From assembly GCA_012841525.1 (NCBI GenBank), contig DUUO01000023.1, positions 1 through 64,000 on the forward strand: a stretch of DNA of 64,000 nt. Reading direction: 5' to 3'. Positions 1-9,045 of the stretch are shown in pieces (position 1 is the stretch's first letter; each line of letters begins with the position of its first letter). The notes below the pieces were generated by a model. It was not told the DNA's origin and did not search any database. It worked only from the letters and a program-made list of their open reading frames with translations. Source of the DNA: Clostridiales bacterium (GTDB taxonomy: Bacteria; Bacillota; Clostridia; Christensenellales; DTU072). A program made the position numbers and the translations under genes.

Positions 1-245
1 ATAACAAAGAAAATGCACAGTTTTCTTCAAAGCTTATTTATATCAAAGATGGAAAATTAGTATCAGAAATAGATGATGCAACAGTTGAGGCGGAAATTAC
101 AATGCCTGATGCTGAAGAACCTAATTTAAAAAATGAAGGCGAAACATCAGCAAAAAATAATGTTATGCAAGATGATTTAAAAGATGACAATGAAAATTCA
201 TTGCCGCAAGATAAAGAAAAAGAAAATATTGAAGATTCTATATAA
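1..245 (+). CDS. C-terminal end of an ABC transporter ATP-binding protein (5' end outside window)
   Basis: A frame open from position 3 to the TAA at 243-245 gives the last 80 residues of a protein that starts before the window. Its beginning, IYIKDGKLVSEI, looks like the final strand of LolD/MacB-type ABC ATPases, where a D-G-K/E-I/L-V hairpin closes the nucleotide-binding domain. An acidic, Asn/Asp/Glu-rich tail of about 55 residues follows. The Walker and signature motifs are not in view. The FtsX-type permease starts 78 bp downstream, which is the usual ATPase-permease arrangement and the main support for the call. Confidence 0.6.
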   Translation, partial: NKENAQFSSKLIYIKDGKLVSEIDDATVEAEITMPDAEEPNLKNEGETSAKNNVMQDDLKDDNENSLPQDKEKENIEDSI

Positions 246-323
246 AAAAGATAGTGAAATGATAAATAATGCAATAAAAGACAAGATGGAGTAAAAAATA
301 AGATCTAGGGGATAGATGAAAAG

Positions 324-2900
324 ATGAATTTATTACTAAAACATACACTTAGATCTTTGAGATCAAACAAGGGACAGATATTTGTAATAATATTAACTAT
401 TACAATAATTGTTGCTATGGTTTTTATTGGTCTTTCTATGTTTGATATTTTTTATAATATCCAAATGGCTGAATTTGATAGAATTGCAAATGGTGCGGAC
501 ATGTTAGTTGGTTCGCATTCTGGTAGTGATGAACTATATTCGAAAGCAAGACTTGATAATCTTTTAGATGAAAAAGATATAAAAGATATAAAACATTTCA
601 CAAAATTTGGCTCTGTTTTAAAAACGGAAAGTGATACTAAAACTGTTTTAGTGGAAGCAACAGATTTAAAAACATATTTAGAAAAAAATCCAATTAGATA
701 CATTGAAAAATATGATCCTAAAACCGCGAATATTAACGATGATTATTGGTTTTATGGAAAAGACTTAAAAATAATTGATATTGATGATTATAGAGATGGT
801 GGAGATACTAATGCTGGATATCCTTTAGCAATAATTGATAGTGATTTTGCTAAAAAATCAAACATTAAAGCAGGCGATATTGTCGAAGTTTTCATTCCAA
901 CTTTTTCAAGTTACACAAAAATGAAAGTAGGTTTTGTTGCACTAAAAGAGGGCATATTTTCTTCCCCTGCAAGTAAAAATATTTTAGTGGATTTTTCTTC
1001 AATAGAAAATATGAGTCAACTAACATCTACATATATAACATTCAATGACCCGAACTGTTATGCAAAATATAAAGATTTAATCGAAAAAGAGTTTCCAGCA
1101 GTTAAAGTAACAGAGGGAAATTCTTATGAATATGTCATGGATATAGTTAGAAATAATACATTGTTGCTAAGTATTGCAATCGTTATTTTACTTGCAACTA
1201 TGATGATAATTTTATATTCAACTTATGTCATAATAGCAAAACATAGAGTAAAAGATTTAATCATATTTAAGACTGTAGGTGCAACGCCAAAACAAGTGAT
1301 ATTTATTTTGTTGCTTGAAATTTTCACTTATGTTGTTATAGGAGTTGTCTTTGGACTTTTATTTGGAAGATTTATATTTTCACTTGCCTTAAAATTGATA
1401 TTACCACAAGTTATGCATGCAATTAAATTTCCTTTCTGGAAATATCTTGTGTCAATTTGCATAACACTTTTGGCTACTGTTTTAGCAACAATTGGTGTCA
1501 TATATTCAGTTTCTAAAAAAACAATTACAGAGTTAAAACAAGATACAATTAAAATTGCAAAAGTTTCAAAGCCAATATTTTATATATTATCAATTCTTGC
1601 TTTAATTGTTTTAACCATCGTTTATTTTGTCGTTGATATTCCACTTGCAACAACAATTTCTGGATATTTAATTGTTATATTTGTAGTTGCACTTGTAATA
1701 TTTTCTAGTGGACATTTATTTAATTTATTTGCCAAATTAACAAGAAAAACTCCTTTAGCACTTAGTGGATATGCTTCAACTAGAAGCAGTGCAGTAAAAA
1801 ATCTTGCAACTTTGCTTGCTTTAATAATTGCATTCTCGTTTGTTGTAGTTCAACTGGTTGGCATAGTAAAAGTTGCAGTTGTTCCATTTAATTCTAGGTA
1901 TACTGCTGACTATGTTGTTACCGTGCAAAAACCTGCAGATGAAGAGGAAATAAAGACATTTAACAATGATGTTATTTTGAAAGTAAAGGGGGTAACAGAT
2001 TCAACCTATTACAATACTGTAAATTTTCTATATCCAGAAAACGATAATCCAGATCCATCACATGAAGATATGTCTATTTATGGAATTTCTGATAAAAAAC
2101 ATTTGCAGTATTCAACAAAAGACTTAGATCCACAAACTTATGAAAGATGGGATAAGACTCAAAATCCAATAGTATTATCAAATGACGTTATGTTAAGACT
2201 AAATTTAAAAATTGGAGATACTGTTGTTTTTACACCATTTGCTCCAGATTTTAGGTCTGAACCTCAAACATTTACAGTTGTAGGCATTGATTATTATCTT
2301 TCTCAATGGGATCAAATAGGTTATGCGAAATATGAACAATTAAGTCGTATGTCTCAACCTTTGAAATTCATGATTCAATCTGATGAAGATGTTTTTATAG
2401 ATCTTAGAGCCGCAGTTGAAAATGCAGGCTTAAAGCAAACATATGCATTAAAATTTAATGAGTGGGCTTATATTGATAAAGATACCAATACAGGTATTTC
2501 ATACTTATTAGCATTTGTGCAAACTCTCATTTATATTGTAGCAATCATAGGCATATTAAATATGGCAATAATGACATCATATAATCGTCAAAATGAACTA
2601 GATATATATAAAATTTCTGGAATGAGTAATTCTGATTTTCTAAAATTTAGTTTTGGTGAAGGTCTTTTGATTGTTTCAACTGGAGGTATTTTAGGAATTA
2701 TTGCGAGCTTTTTCATAAATCTCGCAACGCCAATGTTTTATAACATAATCAACAAGTATGTCAAATTAACAGTTTTCCCATATGAAATTTTGATTGTCTT
2801 TTTAGTCGCTACTGTTTTGTTTTTATGCGTTTGGATGTTAATTGCATTGTCCAACAAGAAACGATCAATATCTTCATTTAACAAGCGGTTTAATGAGTAA
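324..2900 (+). CDS. ABC transporter permease, FtsX/MacB family
   Basis: This 858-residue integral membrane protein is probably the permease partner of the ATPase ending at 245. It has one N-terminal helix (about residues 19-40), an extracytoplasmic domain to about 275, then three helices (about 277-303, 326-353, 371-392). Three more helices (about 415-515), a second outer domain, and three C-terminal helices (about 735-845) follow. This is a duplicated FtsX layout with about ten helices. The ATG has an AGGGG 12 nt upstream. Family members export lipids, lipoproteins or peptides, or sense antibiotics; the substrate cannot be told from sequence. The last 22 codons are copied twice behind the stop codon. 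The permease class is secure, the role is not. Confidence 0.85.
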   Translation: MNLLLKHTLRSLRSNKGQIFVIILTITIIVAMVFIGLSMFDIFYNIQMAEFDRIANGADMLVGSHSGSDELYSKARLDNLLDEKDIKDIKHFTKFGSVLKTESDTKTVLVEATDLKTYLEKNPIRYIEKYDPKTANINDDYWFYGKDLKIIDIDDYRDGGDTNAGYPLAIIDSDFAKKSNIKAGDIVEVFIPTFSSYTKMKVGFVALKEGIFSSPASKNILVDFSSIENMSQLTSTYITFNDPNCYAKYKDLIEKEFPAVKVTEGNSYEYVMDIVRNNTLLLSIAIVILLATMMIILYSTYVIIAKHRVKDLIIFKTVGATPKQVIFILLLEIFTYVVIGVVFGLLFGRFIFSLALKLILPQVMHAIKFPFWKYLVSICITLLATVLATIGVIYSVSKKTITELKQDTIKIAKVSKPIFYILSILALIVLTIVYFVVDIPLATTISGYLIVIFVVALVIFSSGHLFNLFAKLTRKTPLALSGYASTRSSAVKNLATLLALIIAFSFVVVQLVGIVKVAVVPFNSRYTADYVVTVQKPADEEEIKTFNNDVILKVKGVTDSTYYNTVNFLYPENDNPDPSHEDMSIYGISDKKHLQYSTKDLDPQTYERWDKTQNPIVLSNDVMLRLNLKIGDTVVFTPFAPDFRSEPQTFTVVGIDYYLSQWDQIGYAKYEQLSRMSQPLKFMIQSDEDVFIDLRAAVENAGLKQTYALKFNEWAYIDKDTNTGISYLLAFVQTLIYIVAIIGILNMAIMTSYNRQNELDIYKISGMSNSDFLKFSFGEGLLIVSTGGILGIIASFFINLATPMFYNIINKYVKLTVFPYEILIVFLVATVLFLCVWMLIALSNKKRSISSFNKRFNE

Positions 2901-3034
2901 AATTCAATTATATTTTTCAACAAGAAACGATTAATATTTTCATTTGATAAGCGGTTTAATGAGTAAAATTTAATCGCATTTTTCAACAAGAAACGATCAA
3001 TATCTTCATTTAACAAGCGGTTTAATGAGTAAAA
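2837..3034. repeat. Three in-frame 66-bp copies of the permease gene 3' end
   Basis: CAACAAGAAACGAT recurs at 2852, 2918 and 2984, a period of exactly 66 bp. Copy 1 is the end of the permease gene with its stop at 2898-2900. Copies 2 and 3 lie in the spacer with stops at 2964 and 3030 in the same frame, so each encodes a near copy of the C-terminal peptide (KKRSISSFNKRFNE in copies 1 and 3). Copy 3 is closer to copy 1 than copy 2 is. Confidence 0.95.
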
Positions 3035-3059
3035 TTATGTATTTATGATGTAATTTTAT

Positions 3060-3122
3060 TTGTTTTTATAAAGAAAATTTAAATTTTTGCATAGTCACAC
3101 TACATTTAGACTTAACATTTTC
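3060..3122 (+). repeat. Diverged copy of a dispersed intergenic element (see 51919 and 60692)
   Basis: The stretch ending TTTAGACTTAACA at about 3104-3116, preceded by a CATAGTCACACTACA-like segment, aligns with the 3' half of the elements upstream of rnf and rpiB. The 5' half is only loosely similar. It lies about 100 bp before the tyrS start. Similarity was judged by eye. Confidence 0.4.
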
Positions 3123-3214
3123 AACTAAAAATTTCACAGCTAGTCGTGTTTTGTTGTCTCTATAATTTTAAAATGTTAAACTTTAGTATAATAAAATATT
3201 ATAGAGGTGCACTG

Positions 3215-4450
3215 GTGAAACAAAATGTATTAGATACCCTTAGAGAAAGAGGATTTATTAAACAAGTAGTTTATGAAGAAGATTTACACAAGCTTTTAGG
3301 CGAAGAAAAAGTTAAATTTTATATTGGATTTGATCCAACAGCGGATAGTTTACATGTCGGACATTTTGTAGCATTGATGGCAATGGCTCATATGCAAAGA
3401 GCAGGGCATACACCCGTAATTTTAATTGGTGGTGGAACAGCGATGGTTGGCGATCCATCTGGAAGAACGGACATGCGTTCTATGTTAACTCGCGAAGATA
3501 TTGTCCATAATGTTAATTGTTTTAAAAAACAAATGAGTAGGTTTTTTAGTTTTGAGGGCGAAAACGCTGCATTTTTTGTAGATAATGCTGATTGGCTCTT
3601 GAACTTAAATTATGTTGATTTTTTAAGAGAAATAGGTTCGCTTTTTTCAGTAAACAGAATGTTAACTGCAGAATGCTTTAAGTCTAGAATGGAAAAAGGT
3701 TTATCATTTTTAGAATTTAACTATATGTTAATGCAAGCATATGACTTTTTACATTTGTTCCAAAAACATAATGTAGTTTTACAATGTGGTGGAGATGATC
3801 AATGGTCAAATATTTTAGCAGGAGCAGATTTAATTAGAAGAAAAGAGCAACAACCAGCATACGCAATGACTTTTTCACTTTTACTAAAATCAGATGGCGA
3901 AAAAATGGGAAAAACTGCAGGCGGAGCTTTATGGCTAGATAAAAATAAAACTTCTCCTTATGACTTTTTTCAATATTTTAGAAATGTCGCCGATGAAGAT
4001 GTTTCAAGTTGTTTAAGATTTTTAACATTTTTACCATTAGATGAAATAGAGTCTATGGTCAACTGTTATACAGTTAAAGATGGAATAAGACACTACGATA
4101 AGGCTATAAACGATGCTAAAGAAAAACTAGCATACGAAGTTACAAAATTAGTTCATGGTGAAGAAGAAGCAAAAAAGGCATTAGAACAAGCAAGGGGAGC
4201 ATTTGGTAGTGGAAATGTGATGCCAGAGGCAATAATACCAAAAGGATTAAATCTTTTAGTAGATATTATGGTTGAACTTGGTGTCGAAAAAAGTAAAGGT
4301 GCAGCAAAACGTTTAATAGAAGGCGGTGGAGTGAGAGTTAATGATGAAAAGATTTTTGATATAGATTATGTTGTTCCATCGGATTTACTTGAAAAAGGTT
4401 TTGTGCTACATAAAGGTAAAAAAGTGCATTTACAAGTTTATGTAAAATAG
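3215..4450 (+). CDS. tyrS: Tyrosyl-tRNA synthetase
   Basis: Charges tRNA(Tyr) with tyrosine in the cytoplasm. The 411-residue class I enzyme has the HIGH-type motif HVGH (residues 47-50) after GFDPTADSL, a KMSKS equivalent KMGKT around residue 230, and a C-terminal S4-like RNA-binding domain ([13 protein letters not shown]). The open frame extends upstream to an ATG at 3146. The GTG at 3215 is preferred because AGAGGT sits 6 nt before it and the protein then begins [14 protein letters not shown], as the family usually does. No T-box motif is visible in the spacer. The last codons form the first unit of a tandem repeat. Confidence 0.96.
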   Translation: MKQNVLDTLRERGFIKQVVYEEDLHKLLGEEKVKFYIGFDPTADSLHVGHFVALMAMAHMQRAGHTPVILIGGGTAMVGDPSGRTDMRSMLTREDIVHNVNCFKKQMSRFFSFEGENAAFFVDNADWLLNLNYVDFLREIGSLFSVNRMLTAECFKSRMEKGLSFLEFNYMLMQAYDFLHLFQKHNVVLQCGGDDQWSNILAGADLIRRKEQQPAYAMTFSLLLKSDGEKMGKTAGGALWLDKNKTSPYDFFQYFRNVADEDVSSCLRFLTFLPLDEIESMVNCYTVKDGIRHYDKAINDAKEKLAYEVTKLVHGEEEAKKALEQARGAFGSGNVMPEAIIPKGLNLLVDIMVELGVEKSKGAAKRLIEGGGVRVNDEKIFDIDYVVPSDLLEKGFVLHKGKKVHLQVYVK

Positions 4451-4558
4451 CACGTGACTATAAAAGATATAGTAGTTGAATGTAAAATAACATACGGCTA
4501 TAAAAAGATATAGTAGTTGAATGTAAAATAACATACGGCTATATAAAGAGTTAGTTGA
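4440..4558. repeat. Three 40-bp tandem units starting in the tyrS stop codon region
   Basis: ATGTAAAATA begins units at 4440, 4480 and 4521 (periods 40 and 41). Each continues with a CATACGGCTATAAAA-like stretch and TAGTAGTTGA, and the third is shortened. Unit 1 holds the last codons and stop of tyrS, so the array grew from the gene end. Confidence 0.9.
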
Positions 4559-4612
4559 TTTGTAATATTAAAAATATAAAAATGCAAAGCACATAAAAAA
4601 ATTGGAGATGTT

Positions 4613-5230
4613 TTGAAATACAAGACGATATTAAATAAAATTAGACATAAATATGTCATAAAAAAAAGCAGATTTATTTGCGATTTAATACCTTGTAATG
4701 ACTTAGAAGAAGTAAAAAAATTTCTTAACGAAGTTAAAAATGAATTTCCAGATGCAACTCATCATTGTTACGCATATATAGGCTTACCAGGTACAAATGA
4801 AATTGAATTTAAAGATGATGGTGAACCTTCAGGTACCGCAGGAATGCCAATACTAAATATGCTAAAAGTTAATAATTTAGAAGGTGTACTTAGTATAGTT
4901 ACAAGATATTTTGGAGGAATAAAGTTAGGTGCAAATGGTTTAAGTACAGCATACGCAACAGCAACTAATGAAGCAATATCAAAGGCCAAAATAGTAGAAG
5001 CAATATATTCTTTGTATGTATCATTTTCTCTAGATTATTCAAAGTTTGAAGCGTTAAAGGCTAATAAAAACATAGATTTTGACATTATTGAAGTTGAATA
5101 TGGAAAAGAAGTTAATATTGTGGTTGCTGTATCAAAAGAAAATTATGAGGAATTTGAAAGTTTAATATCTAATTTAACAAGCTCTAAACTAGAGGCGAAA
5201 ATACTAAAAGAAGATTATCATTACTATTAA
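4613..5230 (+). CDS. YigZ/IMPACT family protein
   Basis: A 205-residue protein of the UPF0029/IMPACT family. The N-terminal domain carries the family hallmarks: KSRFICDL near residue 20, DATHHCYAY near 47-55 and DDGEPSGTAGMPIL near 66-79. A C-terminal ferredoxin-like domain follows. Bacterial members are thought to bind nucleic acid or ribosomes, but no reaction is settled. The start is a TTG with GGAG 5 nt upstream. Family assignment is firm, function open. Confidence 0.88.
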   Translation: MKYKTILNKIRHKYVIKKSRFICDLIPCNDLEEVKKFLNEVKNEFPDATHHCYAYIGLPGTNEIEFKDDGEPSGTAGMPILNMLKVNNLEGVLSIVTRYFGGIKLGANGLSTAYATATNEAISKAKIVEAIYSLYVSFSLDYSKFEALKANKNIDFDIIEVEYGKEVNIVVAVSKENYEEFESLISNLTSSKLEAKILKEDYHYY

Positions 5231-5314
5231 TTTTCATTAGAAAAAATAGTTGCTCTAAATAAAAAAGGGCGGATCTTTAAGTAAATATTGTTAAATGTCA
5301 AAAGTTAAAATATT

Positions 5315-5935
5315 ATGAATGAAGTTGAAATACAAGAAATTAAATATGGTAAAAAAACAGCAGATTTAACTGTTGATGGTCAAGTTTACAAAAAGGTAAG
5401 TCTTGAAGCATTAGTTAAGTGTGGTATTTCAAAAGGAAACTTAAAAGCTGATGATTTTAATAAGTTTTTGGACTTAAATGAAAAGTTAAGTGCTAGAGAT
5501 AGCCTGTTTAATACACTTGCACGTTCATCATATAAGTCTGAATTTGGATATAGACAAAAATTAAAAACTAAAGGATTTTCAAAAGAAAGTATCGATTACG
5601 CAATTGATTTTGCAAGACAATATGGGTACATAGATGATCTCAAATTTGCTACACAGTTTATTGAAACAAATAAACAAAAAGCAGGGGAATTTAAGTTAAG
5701 GTATGATTTGGAAAAAAATAGAGTACCGCAAGATATTATTGAAAAAGCCCTTAGTTTAGCAGATATAAATGAAGAAAGTAGTTGTTATTTAGTTTTAGAA
5801 AAATATCTAAAAAGTAAACCGCTAAACTTTAAAACAAAACAAAAAGCATATAGTGCTTTAGCATCAAAAGGCTTTTCATATGAATCAATTAATGCTGCAT
5901 TAGATAAGTTTGATTTTAAGATCGACGAGGAATAA
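5315..5935 (+). CDS. recX: Regulatory protein RecX
   Basis: RecX binds RecA filaments and modulates recombination. The 206-residue product has the family's repeated three-helix pattern: SEFGYRQKLKTKGFSKESIDYAIDF and GYIDDLKFA in the middle, a repeat with LRYDLEKNRVPQDIIEKAL, and a third near the end (KAYSALASKGFSYESINAAL). Length is normal. The ATG has no clear Shine-Dalgarno sequence; the N-terminal segment up to LTVDGQVY fits the usual beta-rich start. recA is not in the window. Confidence 0.9.
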   Translation: MNEVEIQEIKYGKKTADLTVDGQVYKKVSLEALVKCGISKGNLKADDFNKFLDLNEKLSARDSLFNTLARSSYKSEFGYRQKLKTKGFSKESIDYAIDFARQYGYIDDLKFATQFIETNKQKAGEFKLRYDLEKNRVPQDIIEKALSLADINEESSCYLVLEKYLKSKPLNFKTKQKAYSALASKGFSYESINAALDKFDFKIDEE

Positions 5936-5959
5936 ATAATTCCAATCCTAAAATTGAAA

Positions 5960-6018
5960 TAAATGTAAATCAGAAAAGCATAATGAATAAAATGAAAATC
6001 AGAAAAGTATAATGAATA
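5960..6018. repeat. Two 29-bp tandem units upstream of metG
   Basis: AAATCAGAAAAGYATAATG occurs at 5967 and 5996. The array fills much of the recX-metG spacer. No similarity to the recX 3' end was seen. Confidence 0.8.
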
Positions 6019-6062
6019 TTAGGAATAAATTAATAAAATATTAAATAAATATGGAGAAAATG

Positions 6063-8012
6063 ATGGAGAAAAAGAAATTTTATATTACAACACCAATTTA
6101 TTATAGTAGTGGTAATTTTCATTTAGGGCATTGCTATACAACAGTTATATGCGATGCAATTGCTCGTTTTAAAAGACTAGATAATTACGATGTTTTTTAT
6201 TTAACAGGCACAGATGAGCATGGTCAAAAGGTTGAAAATAATGCTAAAAAAGAAAATATGACACCAAAAGCCTTTGTTGACAAACTACATGAGCAAATAG
6301 TTTCTTTATGGAAACTTTTAGGAATTAGCTATGATAAATTTATTAGAACTACTGATGATTATCATGTAAAATCAGTGCAAAAAATATTTCAAAAGTTATT
6401 AGATAATGGCGATATATATAAATCCGAATATGAAGGAATGTATTGCACTCCTTGTGAAAGCTTTTGGTCAGAAGGACAATTATTAGATGGTAAATGTCCA
6501 GACTGTGGAAGAGAAGTAAAATTGATGAAGGAAGAAAGTTACTTTTTCAAATTAAGTAAATATCAAGATAGACTAATGAAATTATATGAAGATAATCCTG
6601 ACTTCATTTCACCAAAAAGCAGATTGAATGAAATGATAAATAATTTTTTAAAGCCAGGACTAAAAGATCTTTGTGTTAGCAGAACTTCATTCAAGTGGGG
6701 TATTCCAGTTCCATTTGATGACAAACACATAATATATGTTTGGGTAGATGCTCTTTCAAACTATATTACAGCTCTTGGTTATCTATCTGAAGATCCTACA
6801 TTATTTAACAAATATTGGCCTGCTGATTTACATATGGTTGGAAAAGAAATCGTTAGATTCCATACAATTATTTGGCCAGCTTTATTAATGGCACTTGGCG
6901 TTGAACCACCAAAAAGAGTATATGGACATGGTTGGCTTTTATTTGGTGGCGATAAAATGAGTAAATCAAAAGGGAATATAACAGATCCATTTTTGCTTTG
7001 TGATAGATATGGTGTAGATGCAGTTAGATATTTCTTGCTTAGAGAAGTGCCTTTTGGAAATGACGGAGTATATACTAATTTGGCTTTTCTAAATAGAATA
7101 AATGCTGATTTAGCAAATAGTTTAGGAAACTTGGTTAGTAGGACTACTGCTATGATAAATCAATATTTCGATGGTGTCCTTCCCAAGCCTTCAGAAAAAG
7201 AAGATTTAGATGATGAGTTAATTAATATGGCAAACTCACTTTACGGAAAATTAACAAAGCATATGGATGAGTTGTTGATTCAAGAGGCTTTAGAAGAAAT
7301 ATTCAAATTAATATCTAGAGCAAACAAATATATTGATGAAACAACACCTTGGATACTTGCAAAAGATCCAAATAAAAAAGCAAGGTTAGGCACAGTTTTA
7401 TATAACCTTTCAGAGACTTTGAGAATAATTGCAATGTATTTATCTAGTTATCTAATTGAAATGCCTCAAAAAATTATGGATTGTTTTGGAGAAAAGTTGC
7501 CTAAAACTTTTGATGATAAAAATGTCGTATTTGGGCAATTAAAACCAGGAATTAAAGTAGAAAAATCTGGTGTGCTTTTCCCAAGATTTAACATTGATAA
7601 GGAGTTAGCAGAAATGGATAAACTGTTAGATAGTGCAAAAAAAGAAGAACCTAAAAAAGAAGAACAAAAGAAGGAAGACATAAAAAAAGAAATAAGTATT
7701 GATGATTTTTCAACGATAGAGTTAAAAGTAGGAAAAATTTTAGAATGTGAAAAGTTAGAAAAATCTAAAAAATTATTAAAATCAAAAGTAGAAATCGGAA
7801 ATGAAACTAGAACAATATTAAGTGGAATTGCAAAATATTACTATCCTGCAGATTTAGTCGGTAAATCTGTAGTTGTTGTTACTAATTTAAAACCAGCAAA
7901 ACTCTGCGGTGAAATGAGTGAAGGAATGATACTTTGTGCTGAAGATAAAAATGGCCAAGTTGTAATTGTATCACCAGAAAAATTAGTTGAATCAGGAAGC
8001 ATCGTTTCTTAA
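6063..8012 (+). CDS. metG: Methionyl-tRNA synthetase
   Basis: Charges tRNA(Met) and initiator tRNA. The 649-residue enzyme has HLGH at residues 20-23, a zinc knuckle of paired CxxC motifs (about 128-150), KMSKS near 298-302, an anticodon-binding helical domain, a Lys/Glu-rich linker near 525-540, and a C-terminal tRNA-binding domain of about 105 residues. This is the MetG type with fused Trbp111-like module. ATGs at 6051 and 6060 are also in frame. GGAG at 6053-6056 lies 6 nt before 6063, so 6063 is preferred. No T-box is visible upstream. Confidence 0.96.
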   Translation: MEKKKFYITTPIYYSSGNFHLGHCYTTVICDAIARFKRLDNYDVFYLTGTDEHGQKVENNAKKENMTPKAFVDKLHEQIVSLWKLLGISYDKFIRTTDDYHVKSVQKIFQKLLDNGDIYKSEYEGMYCTPCESFWSEGQLLDGKCPDCGREVKLMKEESYFFKLSKYQDRLMKLYEDNPDFISPKSRLNEMINNFLKPGLKDLCVSRTSFKWGIPVPFDDKHIIYVWVDALSNYITALGYLSEDPTLFNKYWPADLHMVGKEIVRFHTIIWPALLMALGVEPPKRVYGHGWLLFGGDKMSKSKGNITDPFLLCDRYGVDAVRYFLLREVPFGNDGVYTNLAFLNRINADLANSLGNLVSRTTAMINQYFDGVLPKPSEKEDLDDELINMANSLYGKLTKHMDELLIQEALEEIFKLISRANKYIDETTPWILAKDPNKKARLGTVLYNLSETLRIIAMYLSSYLIEMPQKIMDCFGEKLPKTFDDKNVVFGQLKPGIKVEKSGVLFPRFNIDKELAEMDKLLDSAKKEEPKKEEQKKEDIKKEISIDDFSTIELKVGKILECEKLEKSKKLLKSKVEIGNETRTILSGIAKYYYPADLVGKSVVVVTNLKPAKLCGEMSEGMILCAEDKNGQVVIVSPEKLVESGSIVS

Positions 8013-8101
8013 TAAAACATAGAAATTTTTGATGTTTGATTGAATGTAAAATAAAGGAAACATTAAAATATTTACTAGTAATTTTGATGGGGTTAAAATA
8101 A

Positions 8102-8878
8102 GTGGTAAAAATGTTAATAGATACACATACGCATTTAAATGATGAAAGATACAATAATGAAGTACCTGAAATTATTGAAGATTTCAAAAATTATGACTTA
8201 AAAAAGGTAATTTGTGTTGGATATGATAGGCCAAGTAGCGAAAAGGCTGTTAGTTTAAGCAAAGAATATAACGAAGTTTATGCCACCGTTGCCATACATC
8301 CACATGATGCCCAAAATGCAACTGAAGATGATTATGTGTATTTTAAAAAAGTAGCAAAGGAGCCAAAAGTTGTAGCATATGGTGAAATTGGATTAGATTT
8401 TTACTATGATTTTAGTCCAAAAGACATACAAGCAAAAGTTTTTGAACAACAACTTCAAGTAGCATATGATTGTAAGTTGCCAGTTATTTTACATGTAAGA
8501 GATGCATATCAAAAAAGTTATGAAATATTAAAAGCAAATAGAGATTTGCTCAAATATTCTGGTGTAATGCATTGTTATTCTGGCAGTGCTGAAATGGTTA
8601 AAATGTATGCTGATTTAGGTCTATATATAAGTTTTTCAGGCGTTATTACTTTTAAAAATAGTAATAAAAGAGCAGTTGTTGAAGCAACGCCAACCGATAG
8701 ACTTTTAATAGAAACTGATAGCCCATATTTAACACCAGAGCCATTTAGAGGAAAATTAAACTATCCTCAATATGTAAAATATGTTGCAGAAAAAGTTCAA
8801 GAGTGGTTGCCTCATATTGATGTTGTAAAGGTAAATGCAGAAAATGCACATAGATTATTTACAAAACTCGCAAATTAA
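8102..8878 (+). CDS. tatD: TatD family metal-dependent deoxyribonuclease
   Basis: A 258-residue TIM-barrel hydrolase. Metal ligands expected of the family are present: the DTHTH motif at residues 7-11, GEIGLDFYY near 99, a His in LHVRD near 130, a His in MHCYSGS, and TDSPYL near 202. Members act as 3'-5' exonucleases or other metal hydrolases. GTG at 8102 is taken as start because GGGG ends 9 nt upstream; an in-frame ATG lies 9 nt later. The next gene encodes the radical SAM protein that commonly accompanies this TatD subtype. The 3' end seeds a 57-bp tandem repeat. Confidence 0.92.
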   Translation: MVKMLIDTHTHLNDERYNNEVPEIIEDFKNYDLKKVICVGYDRPSSEKAVSLSKEYNEVYATVAIHPHDAQNATEDDYVYFKKVAKEPKVVAYGEIGLDFYYDFSPKDIQAKVFEQQLQVAYDCKLPVILHVRDAYQKSYEILKANRDLLKYSGVMHCYSGSAEMVKMYADLGLYISFSGVITFKNSNKRAVVEATPTDRLLIETDSPYLTPEPFRGKLNYPQYVKYVAEKVQEWLPHIDVVKVNAENAHRLFTKLAN

Positions 8879-9027
8879 TGTTGTGAAAGAAAAAGGGGAA
8901 ATCTGCATTGATTATTTACAAATCTTGTAAATTGATGTTGTGAAAGTAAAAGATAAAAGCAATATAGAATATTTGCAAAATTAGCAAATTGATGTTGTTA
9001 AAAAATTAAATACAGAAAAATATAAAT
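8816..9027. repeat. Four 57-58-bp tandem units beginning in the tatD 3' end
   Basis: ATTGATGTTGT-like unit starts lie at 8816, 8874, 8931 and 8988 (periods 58, 57, 57). Unit 1 is coding (the last 20 codons and part of the stop of tatD). Units 2 and 3 keep the TTTACAAA...GTAA/GCAA ending in diverged form. Unit 4 is partial and runs up to the ribosome binding site of the next gene. Confidence 0.92.
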
Positions 9028-9045
9028 AACTAAAAAAGGTGAAAT

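Noticed and set aside
452..703. Antisense open frames within real genes (also 25789-26325, 27676-28512, 49264-49710, 14952-15392 and similar)
   Set aside because: They lie opposite well-supported genes, have biased composition expected from reverse reading of AT-rich codons, and lack ribosome binding sites.
2738..3016. Open frame of 92 codons on the - strand across the permease end
   Set aside because: It exists only because the 66-bp repeat is open in the opposite strand in all copies. No ribosome binding site and no independent similarity.
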